DNA of 13,961 nucleotides from Candidatus Peregrinibacteria bacterium (GCA_023245725.1 JAHFJU010000037.1:1-13961), one strand, 5' to 3'; positions 1-7,217 are shown, numbered from the stretch's first letter. Program-made: numbers and translations. Notes: generated by a model not told the origin, from the sequence alone.

Positions 1-1
1 T

Positions 2-151
2 GTTATTGTTCGGTTATTGTTCGGAGTATTGGAAATGGAAAACTTGGGTAACGGTACATTTGACCCCGCAAGTGTTAATCCCAATATTGATCACTCAAAA
101 CTTGCTGAATCATTGCATGCTAGAAAGCCGACAGTTGCCCAACCGATTTAA
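2..151 (+). CDS. C-terminal end of an unidentified protein (partial)
   Basis: An open frame enters from the left edge and runs 49 codons to TAA at 149-151, 18 nt before the next gene. The first visible residues (VIVRLLFGVLE) are hydrophobic and could be the end of a membrane segment. The rest is a hydrophilic tail ending HARKPTVAQPI. An internal ATG at 35 would give a 38-aa peptide, but the open frame upstream and the hydrophobic lead favour the tail of a longer gene. No family can be recognised. A longer frame at 6-209 overlaps it but runs into the peptidase gene and is composed of unlikely residues. Confidence 0.45.
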   Translation, partial: VIVRLLFGVLEMENLGNGTFDPASVNPNIDHSKLAESLHARKPTVAQPI

Positions 152-169
152 TCCAAGTAAAGTTGGCAC

Positions 170-1441
170 ATGCAAAAAACAACTTTCCCCAATGGACTTC
201 GCGTTGTGACTCATAAACTTGAATCGACTCAGGCGGCGACTGTTTTAATTTTGGTTGGCGCCGGTTCGCGCTACGAGACAAAAAAACTCAACGGAATTTC
301 GCACTTTTTAGAGCACATGTTTTTTAAAGGCGCACAAAAATACAAAAATGCTAAAGAGGTTAGCGAGGCGATTGACATGGTTGGTGGCGATTTTAACGCA
401 TTCACAGGCAAAGAATATGTCGGATATTACGTGAAAGTTGCGGCTCGTCACGTTGATATTGCGCTTGATGTACTGTCGGATATGCTCCTAAAATCGAAGT
501 TTGATGAACATGAAATCAGCAAAGAGCGCGGCGTTATTATGGAGGAGTACAACATGTATCAAGACACTCCAATGTATCAGGTTGGTTGGGATTTTGAGCG
601 GCTTATGTACGGAGATCAGCCAATGGGTTGGGATCAAGTTGGTTCTAAAGAGCTTATAAATACAGTTACTAGAGAGGATTTTGTGAAGTACCAGAGTGAG
701 CTCTACACTCCAGAAAATATTGTTGTTAGTGTGGCGGGGAATATTGACCACAAAGCCATTTGTGAGCAGGTTGAAAAACTTTTTACCATGAAAAAGTCGA
801 CTCGAAAGTATGGTCCAAATCCTCTAAATAAAAATTCAACTGCAGAACGGATTTTTTTGCAGCATAAAAAAACGGAACAGACGCACTTGGTGGTTGGTTT
901 TCCTGCATATGGTGAAAAGCCGAAAGAGGAGTGGAAGCATTATGCACAGCGGATTTTGGCGATTATTTTGGGAGGGAATATGAGTTCGCGCATGTTCCTT
1001 GGGGTTCGTGAGGCAAAGGGACTTTGTTACTATATTTCAACTACAACAGACGATTATACAGATACGGGAACGTTTTCGACTCGTGCCGGCGTAGATGTAA
1101 AGCGCGCTACTGACGCGGTTGCTGCGATTTGCGAACAGTATTCGCTTATTCGTTCTGAAGGAATTACCGCTGCCGAGCTTCACAAGGCTAAAGAATATGT
1201 TAAAGGTAAGATGATTTTGCACCTTGAGGACTGTGAAGAATTCGCCCATTTGTTAGGTAAAGAGGAGCTTTTATACGGCGAAGTCGATACTCCCGAAGTG
1301 ATTATGCGAAAATATGACGCAATTACAATTGACCAGGTAAATCAGATTACACGCGAAATTTTTGTGCCAAATGAGCTACGTTTGGCCATAATAGGGCCAT
1401 ATGATGAAAAAACGGAGTTTGGAAAGGTGCTGAAGATGTAG
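170..1441 (+). CDS. M16 family zinc metallopeptidase (pitrilysin / processing-peptidase type)
   Basis: A 423-aa zinc peptidase of the M16B type (about 420 aa in bacteria such as B. subtilis YmxG), which usually degrades or processes peptides in the cytoplasm. The inverted zinc motif HFLEH is at residues 45-49: H45 and H49 are ligands and E48 is catalytic. The third ligand is E125 in the VIMEEY segment, 76 residues after H49, the normal spacing. The conserved NAFTGKE stretch follows at 76-82. The C-terminal half has the FLGVREAKGLCYY segment with the Arg and Tyr of the substrate-binding R/Y pair, so this is an active-type subunit with both half-domains rather than an inactive partner. The start at 170 gives the typical MQKTTFPNGLRVV opening. 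No Shine-Dalgarno sequence is visible. It lies 18 nt behind the previous frame and may be cotranscribed with it. Confidence 0.95.
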   Translation: MQKTTFPNGLRVVTHKLESTQAATVLILVGAGSRYETKKLNGISHFLEHMFFKGAQKYKNAKEVSEAIDMVGGDFNAFTGKEYVGYYVKVAARHVDIALDVLSDMLLKSKFDEHEISKERGVIMEEYNMYQDTPMYQVGWDFERLMYGDQPMGWDQVGSKELINTVTREDFVKYQSELYTPENIVVSVAGNIDHKAICEQVEKLFTMKKSTRKYGPNPLNKNSTAERIFLQHKKTEQTHLVVGFPAYGEKPKEEWKHYAQRILAIILGGNMSSRMFLGVREAKGLCYYISTTTDDYTDTGTFSTRAGVDVKRATDAVAAICEQYSLIRSEGITAAELHKAKEYVKGKMILHLEDCEEFAHLLGKEELLYGEVDTPEVIMRKYDAITIDQVNQITREIFVPNELRLAIIGPYDEKTEFGKVLKM

Positions 1442-1463
1442 TTTTTGCTCAATTGTGATCTAT

Positions 1464-1492
1464 TTGACATAATCTCCATTATGTATTATTGT
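1464..1492 (+). promoter_or_regulatory. sigma70-like promoter for the six-cysteine protein
   Basis: TTGACA (1464-1469), a 17-nt spacer and TATTGT (1487-1492). A start of transcription near 1499 would leave a leader of about 18 nt before the ATG at 1517. A perfect -35 with the ideal spacing makes this a good candidate, though the -10 matches only four of six positions. Confidence 0.5.
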
Positions 1493-1520
1493 TGTGACTT
1501 CTAATTAATCTCTATTATGT
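1470..1520 (+). repeat. short direct repeat spanning promoter and start codon
   Basis: TAATCTCCATTATGT at 1470-1484 recurs as TAATCTCTATTATGT at 1506-1520 (14 of 15 identical). The first copy lies in the promoter spacer and the second contains the ATG of the next gene. It could be a local duplication or a paired regulator site. Chance is possible in AT-rich sequence. Confidence 0.4.
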
Positions 1521-1882
1521 CTTTTCCATCTAACGAAACTGGTTCAGTACAGGAGCAGCCCATCATCACTACTAACCAAAAAGTTGCACTTGCGCTACTT
1601 TTGGCTGGTTCTATTGGCTCATCAGCATTATTAGTCCTCGATCCTAAACTTATCAGGGGAAAGGATAGTACGATTATTTCATCGTGTGTGGTACCGGTTT
1701 CTACTACATGCATGTTAATGAGAACGCAGTTCGATGATGAAGTATGCAGAACGTCTTACTTCGATTTTAGTCCAGAGCGAATGGGAAAAATTGTAAATAA
1801 AGGTGAGCCGGTTTGTTTGGGAGAGTATGTAAGTGCGGATGAATCAACATGTGACTGTCCTCAATTACCACTAGATTATTAA
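1517..1882 (+). CDS. small membrane-anchored protein with six cysteines, function unknown
   Basis: A 121-aa protein of no family I recognise. Residues 1-22 are polar, and residues 23-41 (VALALLLAGSIGSSALLVL) form one membrane segment or uncleaved signal anchor. About 80 residues follow with six cysteines (57, 65, 77, 100, 112, 114). Few basic residues precede the membrane segment and K44/R47/K49 follow it, so topology is uncertain. The even number of cysteines suggests disulfide pairing outside the membrane. The CDC pair near the end (112-114) resembles a redox or metal-binding arrangement, but nothing confirms this. The gene has its own TTGACA promoter and is followed by a separate ndk promoter, so it is probably monocistronic. 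No ribosome binding site is visible. Confidence 0.6.
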   Translation: MSFPSNETGSVQEQPIITTNQKVALALLLAGSIGSSALLVLDPKLIRGKDSTIISSCVVPVSTTCMLMRTQFDDEVCRTSYFDFSPERMGKIVNKGEPVCLGEYVSADESTCDCPQLPLDY

Positions 1883-1897
1883 GTAGGGTGCTATGGC

Positions 1898-1926
1898 TTG
1901 GCAGCAGCTAGTTTGTTGTATACAAT
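1898..1926 (+). promoter_or_regulatory. sigma70-like promoter for ndk
   Basis: TTGGCA (1898-1903), a 17-nt spacer and TACAAT (1921-1926); each hexamer matches the consensus at five of six positions. The -10 lies in a perfect 10-bp palindrome TTGTATACAA (1916-1925), a possible operator. Transcription would start near 1933, leaving about 30 nt of AT-rich leader before the ATG at 1963. Confidence 0.6.
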
Positions 1927-1962
1927 CCCACTCGGTTAACTTAATTAACTAATTTCTTTTAT

Positions 1963-2424
1963 ATGGAACGAACACTCGTAATCGTGAAACCAGATGGCGT
2001 ACAGCGCGGACTTGTTGGTGAAGTAATCCGCCGTTTTGAGGCAAAGGGCCTAAAGCTTGCTGGATTAAAAATGATGACTCTCGACGAAGCTGTTTTACGC
2101 GAGCATTACGCACACATTGCAGATAAGCCATTTTATCCCGGAGTTGAATCATTTATGCGTGGCAGTCCTGTCGTTGTTTTATGTATTGAAGGATTACAAT
2201 GCGTAAATGCAGTTCGACTTTTATGTGGTATTACAAAGGCACGCGAGGCTGATGCTGGAACAATCCGCGGAGATCTTGCCATGAGCGTGGCTTGTAATGT
2301 AGTTCATGCCTCTGACTCTTCAGAAAATGCGGTGAAAGAGGTTAAACGTTTCTTTAAACCCGATGAACTTTTTACTTATGATAAGAGTGAGTATATGCAT
2401 GTGTATGGTGCTGATGAGCGGTAG
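1963..2424 (+). CDS. ndk: nucleoside diphosphate kinase
   Basis: A 153-aa cytosolic enzyme that moves the gamma-phosphate from ATP to nucleoside diphosphates through a phospho-histidine. The active-site block NVVHASDS carries the catalytic H115. The other expected residues are present: K9 and D11 in IVKPDGVQRG, Y49, R85, R102 in GTIRGDLA, and N112. Length and spacing are normal for the family (140-155 aa). The segment before GTIRG reads KAREADAG, a small departure from the usual TDPAKAAPG-type loop. The start at 1963 gives the family's standard N-terminus (MERTLVIVKPDGV). It is transcribed from its own promoter and followed by a long structured gap, so it is probably a single-gene unit. Its leader has no Shine-Dalgarno sequence. 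Confidence 0.97.
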   Translation: MERTLVIVKPDGVQRGLVGEVIRRFEAKGLKLAGLKMMTLDEAVLREHYAHIADKPFYPGVESFMRGSPVVVLCIEGLQCVNAVRLLCGITKAREADAGTIRGDLAMSVACNVVHASDSSENAVKEVKRFFKPDELFTYDKSEYMHVYGADER

Positions 2425-2512
2425 TTGAATTATCCTAGCAGCCAATTTTCCCGTCGATTTTTAAATGTTCTTCGGGTTAAGCCGTAAAACCTACTTCGAA
2501 TTTTTTGTAAAT

Positions 2513-2577
2513 GGATTGTAGTAAATATAAAACCTGATTTTTGCTTGATGCTAAAAAACGAGAACATTACTACATCC
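2513..2577 (+). other. predicted long hairpin downstream of ndk
   Basis: GGATTGTAGTAA (2513-2524) pairs with TTACTACATCC (2567-2577): 11 base pairs with one bulged T. The loop contains a smaller T-rich/A-rich stem. It lies about 90 nt after the ndk stop in a 340-bp gap without a convincing gene. It may be a 3' end structure of the ndk transcript or part of a small RNA. No T-run follows directly, so it is not a classic intrinsic terminator. Confidence 0.4.
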
Positions 2578-2610
2578 TATGTTTGGGCTCCAGCGAAATA
2601 ATTTTATGTT

Positions 2611-2649
2611 TTTGGTTGTAAATTTGCATTTTTCCAAATTGGGACCAAA
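2611..2649 (+). other. predicted nested hairpin in the ndk-HNH gap
   Basis: TTTGGT (2611-2616) pairs with ACCAAA (2644-2649). Inside, AATTTG (2621-2626) pairs with CAAATT (2635-2640). This gives two 6-bp helices separated by a small internal loop. The right arm also holds a direct repeat of CCAAATTG (2634-2641 and 2645-2652). A 15-codon reading frame (2606-2653) coincides with it, but nothing else supports a leader peptide. Confidence 0.4.
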
Positions 2650-2680
2650 TTGATCTGATATATCTGCGAGGGGGTAGTTG

Positions 2681-2700
2681 TGAGTACATGCTCATATAAT
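2681..2700 (+). promoter_or_regulatory. TATAAT box with adjoining palindrome upstream of the HNH-pabB operon
   Basis: A perfect TATAAT at 2695-2700 directly follows a 14-bp near-palindrome TGAGTACATGCTCA (2681-2694), which sits where a repressor could block the polymerase. No good -35 hexamer lies at the right distance (GGGTAG at 2672-2677). Transcription would start near 2707, leaving about 58 nt before the HNH start codon. Supported mainly by the -10 match. Confidence 0.3.
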
Positions 2701-2764
2701 AATTAACTCTGGTTCGCAAGTCAAATAAATCGACTTTGAGGCTTGCCGGTGCTATAAACTGGGC

Positions 2765-3724
2765 ATGCGAACAACAAGAATTCCTGTTATTGATCCGCGG
2801 ATTATGAGCGATAACGATCTCCTCAATTATTCTATTTTATTCGGAAAAGTCGCACTTCGTGCAAGAAATAAATTTATCGGGTCTTTACCTGAAATTGCAC
2901 GTCGCGGTATATATCAAAAGAAGGGTTTTGAATCGGTTTTCCATTACGCAAAAATTACTGGCGGAGTAAGCGTGGAGCAAGTTAGAACTGTTCTGAATCT
3001 TGCTCGTCAGTTCGATAAATTCCCTAATTTAAGCCGTTTATTGATGACGGGCATAGTAAGTATTAATAAGTTGGTGAGAATTACATCGGCGGTAAATGTC
3101 GAAAATGAGGAGGAATGGGCAAATCATGTGCAGATACTTTCAAATAGAGCCCTCGAAACTCTGGTTCGTGATTACAAAAACGCCCGAATTGATGATGTCA
3201 CTGTTGCTAGAGATTTTGAAGATCCATCGGAATTTCAAACTGCGGATAATCCAAAAAAGTCATGGCTTTCTGAAGCCAACAAACCATCATCTGAGTTGCA
3301 CGTGCAACTCGTGCCGCAGTCAAATTCTGTGGTTCTAAATCTTGACTCTGATGTTCGTGCGGCGCTCGTAGAGTTGCAACGAAAAAATATAGATATAAAT
3401 GAAGAGCTGCGTGAATTTTTGGCTATTCGTAAGGCTAAAATAGAACAAGAAAAAGCTGAGTTGGCAAAATTGGATTCTGAAAAAGTAAATAATGGCGAAA
3501 TAAGTCGCGCTATTCCTACACATACGAAACGCCTCCTGAAAAAAGAATTTGGAGATTTGTGCGCTTTAACTGATTGCAATAAGAAATCTGTTGAAATTCA
3601 TCATACGAATCGATTTTCAATGTCTAGATCTCATAACCCTTACTATTTAGCTCCATTGTGTCATGAGCATCACCAAATTGCGCACTCGATTGACGTTAAG
3701 GTAATGTTGAAACGTCTATGTTAA
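2765..3724 (+). CDS. HNH endonuclease-domain protein with helical N-terminal region
   Basis: A 319-aa protein. Residues 1-130 are a helical region of the kind found in front of HNH domains in DUF222/13E12-like proteins (a GFESVFHYAKITGGVS segment, then FPNLSRLLMTGIVSINKL). Residues 215-245 are charged and may form a coiled coil (KIEQEKAELAKLDSEK). The C-terminal HNH fold runs from about 250 to the end: C266 and C271 and later C299 probably hold a structural zinc, H279-H280 carry the first His of the motif, N291 is the central Asn, and H300/H303 the last His. It should cut or nick DNA, but its target is unknown. The gene leads the folate cluster and its last 7 nt overlap pabB, so the two are probably translated in tandem. 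It may be a captured mobile nuclease or a host nuclease that has become part of the operon. Confidence 0.8.
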   Translation: MRTTRIPVIDPRIMSDNDLLNYSILFGKVALRARNKFIGSLPEIARRGIYQKKGFESVFHYAKITGGVSVEQVRTVLNLARQFDKFPNLSRLLMTGIVSINKLVRITSAVNVENEEEWANHVQILSNRALETLVRDYKNARIDDVTVARDFEDPSEFQTADNPKKSWLSEANKPSSELHVQLVPQSNSVVLNLDSDVRAALVELQRKNIDINEELREFLAIRKAKIEQEKAELAKLDSEKVNNGEISRAIPTHTKRLLKKEFGDLCALTDCNKKSVEIHHTNRFSMSRSHNPYYLAPLCHEHHQIAHSIDVKVMLKRLC

Positions 3725-4878
3725 CGCAGGCTCAGCAAAAATTTATTGCTCTGAAAAAAAATGGCATTCATGTGGCCTTGTTTGAAGGTAGGTGGTATGG
3801 CGAAAAATCCAAGGCTGGCGGAGTTGTATTTGAGCTGGGCGCAAAAAAAACGCTAAATGAGGCCGAGGCGATGAGCCTCTCTGTATGCGGATTTATTACC
3901 TACGAAGGCGCTGAGAATTTCAACGAAATAAAAAAAGTTCATGAATTTAAAGAAGAGCCATGCAAGCCAATTGCAGAAGAATTAAACACGTCGAATGTCT
4001 ACCGCTCAAATGTATCGTTCGAGCAGTACGCCGAAAAAATAGCAGAAATAAAAAATCTGCTGCTCGCCGGCGAAACCTACCAAGTCAATTATTCAATCCC
4101 ATTCACTTCAAAAGCCAACAAATCCGATCCGTTCGAACTATATCGCCGGCTCGCCCGTATTAATCCCTCTCCTTACATGTGTTATATCGATACCGACGAT
4201 GGGGCGCTAATCTCAAATTCCCCAGAGTGCCTTATGTATTTGTATCACGACGGTAAAATCGAAACGCGCCCGATTAAGGGGTCGGCACAGAGAGGCGAAT
4301 CTCAGCAGAAAGATGCCGAAAACGAGGCCGCCTTGCTCACGAGCGAAAAAAACAAAGCCGAGCTGGCGATGATAGTCGATTTAGAGCGAAACGATTTAGG
4401 AAAAGTATGTACTCCTGCATCAGTACGCGTAAGGACTGGTACAAACGTGCCCGGCGATTTTCGGCAAATTGAAAAATATTCGCACATCATGCATACAGTC
4501 GCAACGGTCAGCGGTATTCTTGAAAAAGAGAAAACGTGGAGAGATGCATTGTGCGCGCTCTTTCCCGGTGGTTCTGTTACAGGCTGTCCGAAGACTCGCA
4601 CAATCGAAATTATCAAAAAATTAGAAGACGGCGCGCGCGGTATTTACTGTGGGAGTGCTGGGTTCGTCATTCAACCCAAGGCGACGAACAAATCCGCAAG
4701 CAACAACGAAAATACTCCAATATCATCGTTCAATATTTTAATCCGCTCATTGTGGTACGACAAAAAATCGCAAGCCGTAACCTTCCGTTCGGGCGGCGGA
4801 ATTGTTGCCGATTCAGAGGCTAAAGAGGAGTATAATGAGCTCATTCAAAAGGCCGCCGCAATAAATTCCATTCTATGA
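3718..4878 (+). CDS. pabB: aminodeoxychorismate synthase component I
   Basis: A 386-aa chorismate-utilising enzyme that aminates chorismate to 4-amino-4-deoxychorismate, the first committed step to p-aminobenzoate. Family blocks in order: PIKGSAQRG at 185-193, MIVDLERNDLGK at 218-229, HIMHTV in the middle, FPGGSVTGCPK at 282-292 and YCGSAGF at 310-316. K187 in PIKG marks PabB; anthranilate synthase has PIAG there. SAQRG replaces the usual TRPRG. The N-terminal domain is reduced, making the protein shorter than E. coli PabB (453 aa). The start overlaps the HNH stop by 7 nt and the stop overlaps the acetyltransferase start (ATGA), so expression is coupled. No pabA amidotransferase is nearby: the glutaminase subunit must be encoded elsewhere, or the enzyme uses free ammonia. 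Confidence 0.92.
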   Translation: MLTQAQQKFIALKKNGIHVALFEGRWYGEKSKAGGVVFELGAKKTLNEAEAMSLSVCGFITYEGAENFNEIKKVHEFKEEPCKPIAEELNTSNVYRSNVSFEQYAEKIAEIKNLLLAGETYQVNYSIPFTSKANKSDPFELYRRLARINPSPYMCYIDTDDGALISNSPECLMYLYHDGKIETRPIKGSAQRGESQQKDAENEAALLTSEKNKAELAMIVDLERNDLGKVCTPASVRVRTGTNVPGDFRQIEKYSHIMHTVATVSGILEKEKTWRDALCALFPGGSVTGCPKTRTIEIIKKLEDGARGIYCGSAGFVIQPKATNKSASNNENTPISSFNILIRSLWYDKKSQAVTFRSGGGIVADSEAKEEYNELIQKAAAINSIL

Positions 4879-5333
4879 TGAACATCCATTTAGTCACATC
4901 AGTAGAGCAAATTATGCCGCTTGTAAAAGTTTATAGCCATGTTTTTGCGCAATCTCCATACAACGAAAACTGGGCAACCGCCGAGTCTGTCGCTCACTTC
5001 GAAGAAGTTTTGCGAAATGGTCGTGGAATCTGTTTATTTGCAGAAGAAGACGGCGAGCAAATCGGGCTTATTTTATCTCGTTTTTTTGTTTGGCACGACG
5101 GAATGCGCGTATTTATTGAAGATTTATTTGTTCATCCTGATCATCAAAAAAAAGGAGTTGGAAAAAAATTGGTCGCTGCTTTAGAACTGGCCGCTCGCGA
5201 ACATAAGTGCGTTGCCCTCGACCTGCTTACGCAGAAAGAAGCCGATTCTGTCGCATTTTACGAGAAGCAGAATTTCAAGCCAACAGGATACATTCAGATG
5301 TCAAAATCCATTACCAGCTTAGGCATGCGGTGA
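4875..5333 (+). CDS. GNAT family N-acetyltransferase
   Basis: A 152-aa single-domain acetyltransferase. The acetyl-CoA binding motif is VHPDHQKKGVGKKL at 86-99, with the Q-x-x-G-x-G loop at 91-96 that holds the pyrophosphate. The preceding strand (FIEDLFV) and the later FYEKQNFKPTGY segment (about 129-140) are typical GNAT elements. The substrate cannot be told from the sequence: it could be a protein N-terminus, an amine, or a small molecule. The start overlaps the pabB stop in an ATGA arrangement and pabC begins 20 nt after it, so it is part of the p-aminobenzoate operon. A second ATG directly follows the first, so the true start may be one codon later (4878). Confidence 0.88.
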   Translation: MMNIHLVTSVEQIMPLVKVYSHVFAQSPYNENWATAESVAHFEEVLRNGRGICLFAEEDGEQIGLILSRFFVWHDGMRVFIEDLFVHPDHQKKGVGKKLVAALELAAREHKCVALDLLTQKEADSVAFYEKQNFKPTGYIQMSKSITSLGMR

Positions 5334-5353
5334 CGTTTATATAATTATTTGCC

Positions 5354-6175
5354 ATGATCGTTTATCTCAACGGAAAATTCGTTCCCGCAAAAGAGGCAAA
5401 ACTTACGATTTTCGATCCGGGATTTATGTATGGCGACGGAATTTTCGAGACAATTCGAACTTATAAAGGAAAAATTATTTTACTCGACGAACATATTGAT
5501 CGGCTTAAAGAATCCGCGAAAATGCGTGGGTGGAGGCTTTCATGGAGCCGAAAAGAGCTTGCTGATATTATCACTAAAACGCTCAAAAAAAACACATACG
5601 AAGAAGCCCGAGTTAGAATCACCATAACTCCGGGAATAAAAGAGGCTACGATTTTCGTTTGGGTGCAGCCGCTCGAAAAAGTTTCGCAGAACGCATACAA
5701 AAGGGGTGTGTCGGTAATTACTTTTCCGCTTGAGCGGCACTTTCCGCAAATGAAGACGACCAGCATGCAGCCGCTTTTAATCGCCCGCGAGGAGATGCGC
5801 AAAAAACGTGCATTTGAAGCCCTTCTTATTAACCGAAAAGGTCATGTGACCGAAGGAACTTGGACAAATTTTTTCATCGTGAAAGATAAATTCGTAATGA
5901 CTCCGCGCATTGGTGTTTTGCTTGGAACAACGCGTGAACTCGTGCTAAAGCTGTCAAAATCACTTCTGCATATTCGCCAAAAAGATGTTACTTTAAAGGA
6001 TTTAATAAGCGCCGACGAGTGTTTTTTAACTAACTCGACGAAAGGTATTGTGCCAATTGTTAAGGTAGATGGGAAAAAAATAGGAGGTGGTCGGCGCGGT
6101 CCTGTTACCAAGCACCTCATGCGTGTGTTCGAAGAAAAATTATTTGGAAAGCGTAATAGAACTTCTAAAGATTAG
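5354..6175 (+). CDS. pabC: aminotransferase class IV, probable aminodeoxychorismate lyase
   Basis: A 273-aa PLP enzyme of fold type IV. PabC releases pyruvate from aminodeoxychorismate to give p-aminobenzoate. The N-terminus is typical (YLNGKFVPAKEA, then FDPGFMYGDGIFETIR at 20-35). The likely PLP lysine is K134 (MKTTS), followed by E167 in VTEGTWTNFF and the phosphate loop GTTRE at 191-195. FLTNSTKGIVPI near the C-terminus also fits. Branched-chain and D-amino-acid aminotransferases share these motifs and cannot be excluded from sequence alone. The position between pabB and folP favours PabC. The gene begins 20 nt after the acetyltransferase stop. It has no Shine-Dalgarno sequence. Confidence 0.85.
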   Translation: MIVYLNGKFVPAKEAKLTIFDPGFMYGDGIFETIRTYKGKIILLDEHIDRLKESAKMRGWRLSWSRKELADIITKTLKKNTYEEARVRITITPGIKEATIFVWVQPLEKVSQNAYKRGVSVITFPLERHFPQMKTTSMQPLLIAREEMRKKRAFEALLINRKGHVTEGTWTNFFIVKDKFVMTPRIGVLLGTTRELVLKLSKSLLHIRQKDVTLKDLISADECFLTNSTKGIVPIVKVDGKKIGGGRRGPVTKHLMRVFEEKLFGKRNRTSKD

Positions 6176-6195
6176 TAGTCGTCGATACTTATTCT

Positions 6196-7017
6196 ATGAA
6201 ATTCACAAAGACCATTAAATTCGGCCACCCCCTTGTAATGGGAATCCTTAATGTCACGCCAAACTCTTTCTCCGATGCTGGTAAATATCGTGATCCTGAG
6301 GTTGCTGCGCTTCATGCAGAGGCAATGGTGAATGAAGGTGCCGATATTATCGATGTCGGCGGAGAATCAACCGGTCCAGATAGCACGAATGTATCAGTTG
6401 ATGAAGAGATAAATCGTGTTATTCCTGTTCTTGCCTCATTAAATAAAAAAAAGTTTTCAACATCGCCGATAATCTCAGTCGATACATATAAAAGTAAAGT
6501 TGCACGCGCTGCGCTTGAACTTGGCGTTGGCATGATTAACGATGTTACCGCTCTACGTGGCGATTCTATGCTTGCTAGTGTCGTTGCCGAGTACGATGCA
6601 TATTTAGTTTTAATGTATTCAAAAGATTCTACTGCCCGTACAACTCGCGATCCGGTTCAGTACGACGACGTTATTAAAGTGATTTTAGAATTTTTAGAGG
6701 AGCGTATCGCTGTGGCAGTACATGCTGGAGTTATGCGTGAAAAAATTATAATCGACCCGGGAATGGGGGCTTTTATTAGCGGAGATCCCAAATATAGCTT
6801 TGAGGTCTTGAGAAGACTTGCAGAGCTTCAAAAACTTAATTGCCCGATTTTAGTAGGAGCGTCACGGAAATCATTTTTACCAGGAACCGTAAAAGATAGG
6901 CTCATTCCAACAATAATTGCCCACTCAATCGCCATTCAAAATGGAGCATCGATTATTCGCGTTCACGATGTAGCCGACCATGTATTAGCCAATGGTCTGC
7001 TCGAGAAATTGCTGTAA
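6196..7017 (+). CDS. folP: dihydropteroate synthase
   Basis: A 273-aa TIM-barrel enzyme that joins 6-hydroxymethyl-dihydropterin pyrophosphate to p-aminobenzoate; it is the target of sulfonamides. Family blocks: MGILNVTPNSFSD at 15-27, GADIIDVGGESTGP at 48-61, ISVDTYKSKV, INDVTAL, IIDPGMG, GASRKSF and RVHDV near the end, so the pterin- and phosphate-binding residues are kept. The second loop is unusual: where E. coli has STRPGAAEV, this protein has STGPDSTNV, so the loop arginine (R63 in E. coli) is replaced by glycine (G60). DPGMGAF also replaces the usual DPGxGFGK. Length is normal. The start is 20 nt behind pabC, in the same operon. Its last 33 nt overlap a small gene on the other strand. 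Confidence 0.96.
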   Translation: MKFTKTIKFGHPLVMGILNVTPNSFSDAGKYRDPEVAALHAEAMVNEGADIIDVGGESTGPDSTNVSVDEEINRVIPVLASLNKKKFSTSPIISVDTYKSKVARAALELGVGMINDVTALRGDSMLASVVAEYDAYLVLMYSKDSTARTTRDPVQYDDVIKVILEFLEERIAVAVHAGVMREKIIIDPGMGAFISGDPKYSFEVLRRLAELQKLNCPILVGASRKSFLPGTVKDRLIPTIIAHSIAIQNGASIIRVHDVADHVLANGLLEKLL

Positions 7018-7188
7018 TTTTAAAGCAGTATTAACGTTAGCTGGTTTAGCGAAAGTTGGTGATCGTTTCTCTCCTTCTGTACCCACAACATCTTTAACTT
7101 TTAAATCTACGGTCGCATCTGGCCCCTGCATCATAAAATCCTCATACGTTGTGCTGTTATCAGTTTGTGGTGTATCGTTCGTTGGCAT
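6985..7188 (-). CDS. small hydrophilic protein, function unknown
   Basis: A 67-aa frame on the minus strand, polar and weakly acidic at its N-terminus (MPTNDTPQTDNSTTYEDF), with a more amphipathic C-terminal end (NTALKLQQFLEQ). No family is recognised. It fills most of the 211-bp gap between folP and the pterin synthase and overlaps the 3' end of folP by 33 nt, tail to tail. Two things favour a real gene: its composition looks protein-like, unlike the Cys/Ser-rich frame on the other strand, and a plausible promoter lies in front of it at 7218-7246. It could still be a chance frame. Confidence 0.45.
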   Translation of the reverse strand: MPTNDTPQTDNSTTYEDFMMQGPDATVDLKVKDVVGTEGEKRSPTFAKPANVNTALKLQQFLEQTIG

Positions 7189-7217
7189 AAATTAAGTTAG
7201 TTTAAAAATTAGCCATA

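Noticed and set aside
6..209. A 67-aa frame at the left edge (MFGYCSEYWKW start).
   Set aside because: It runs into the M16 peptidase in another frame, and the overlapping frame 2-151 ends cleanly before the peptidase start and has better composition.
2660..2735. A tRNA-like stretch: GGTTCGCAAG resembling a T-loop, with GTAGTTG resembling a D-arm.
   Set aside because: No 7-bp acceptor stem or anticodon stem can be drawn around it, and the loop lacks the usual GTTCRANYC continuation.
3718..4878. Anthranilate synthase component I (trpE) instead of pabB.
   Set aside because: PIKG with lysine 187 marks PabB, MIVDLERND also fits it, and the neighbours are folate genes rather than tryptophan genes.
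6992..7195. A plus-strand 67-aa frame between folP and the pterin synthase.
   Set aside because: It is rich in Cys, Ser and Val, overlaps the folP end in another frame, and is the complement of the more plausible minus-strand frame.
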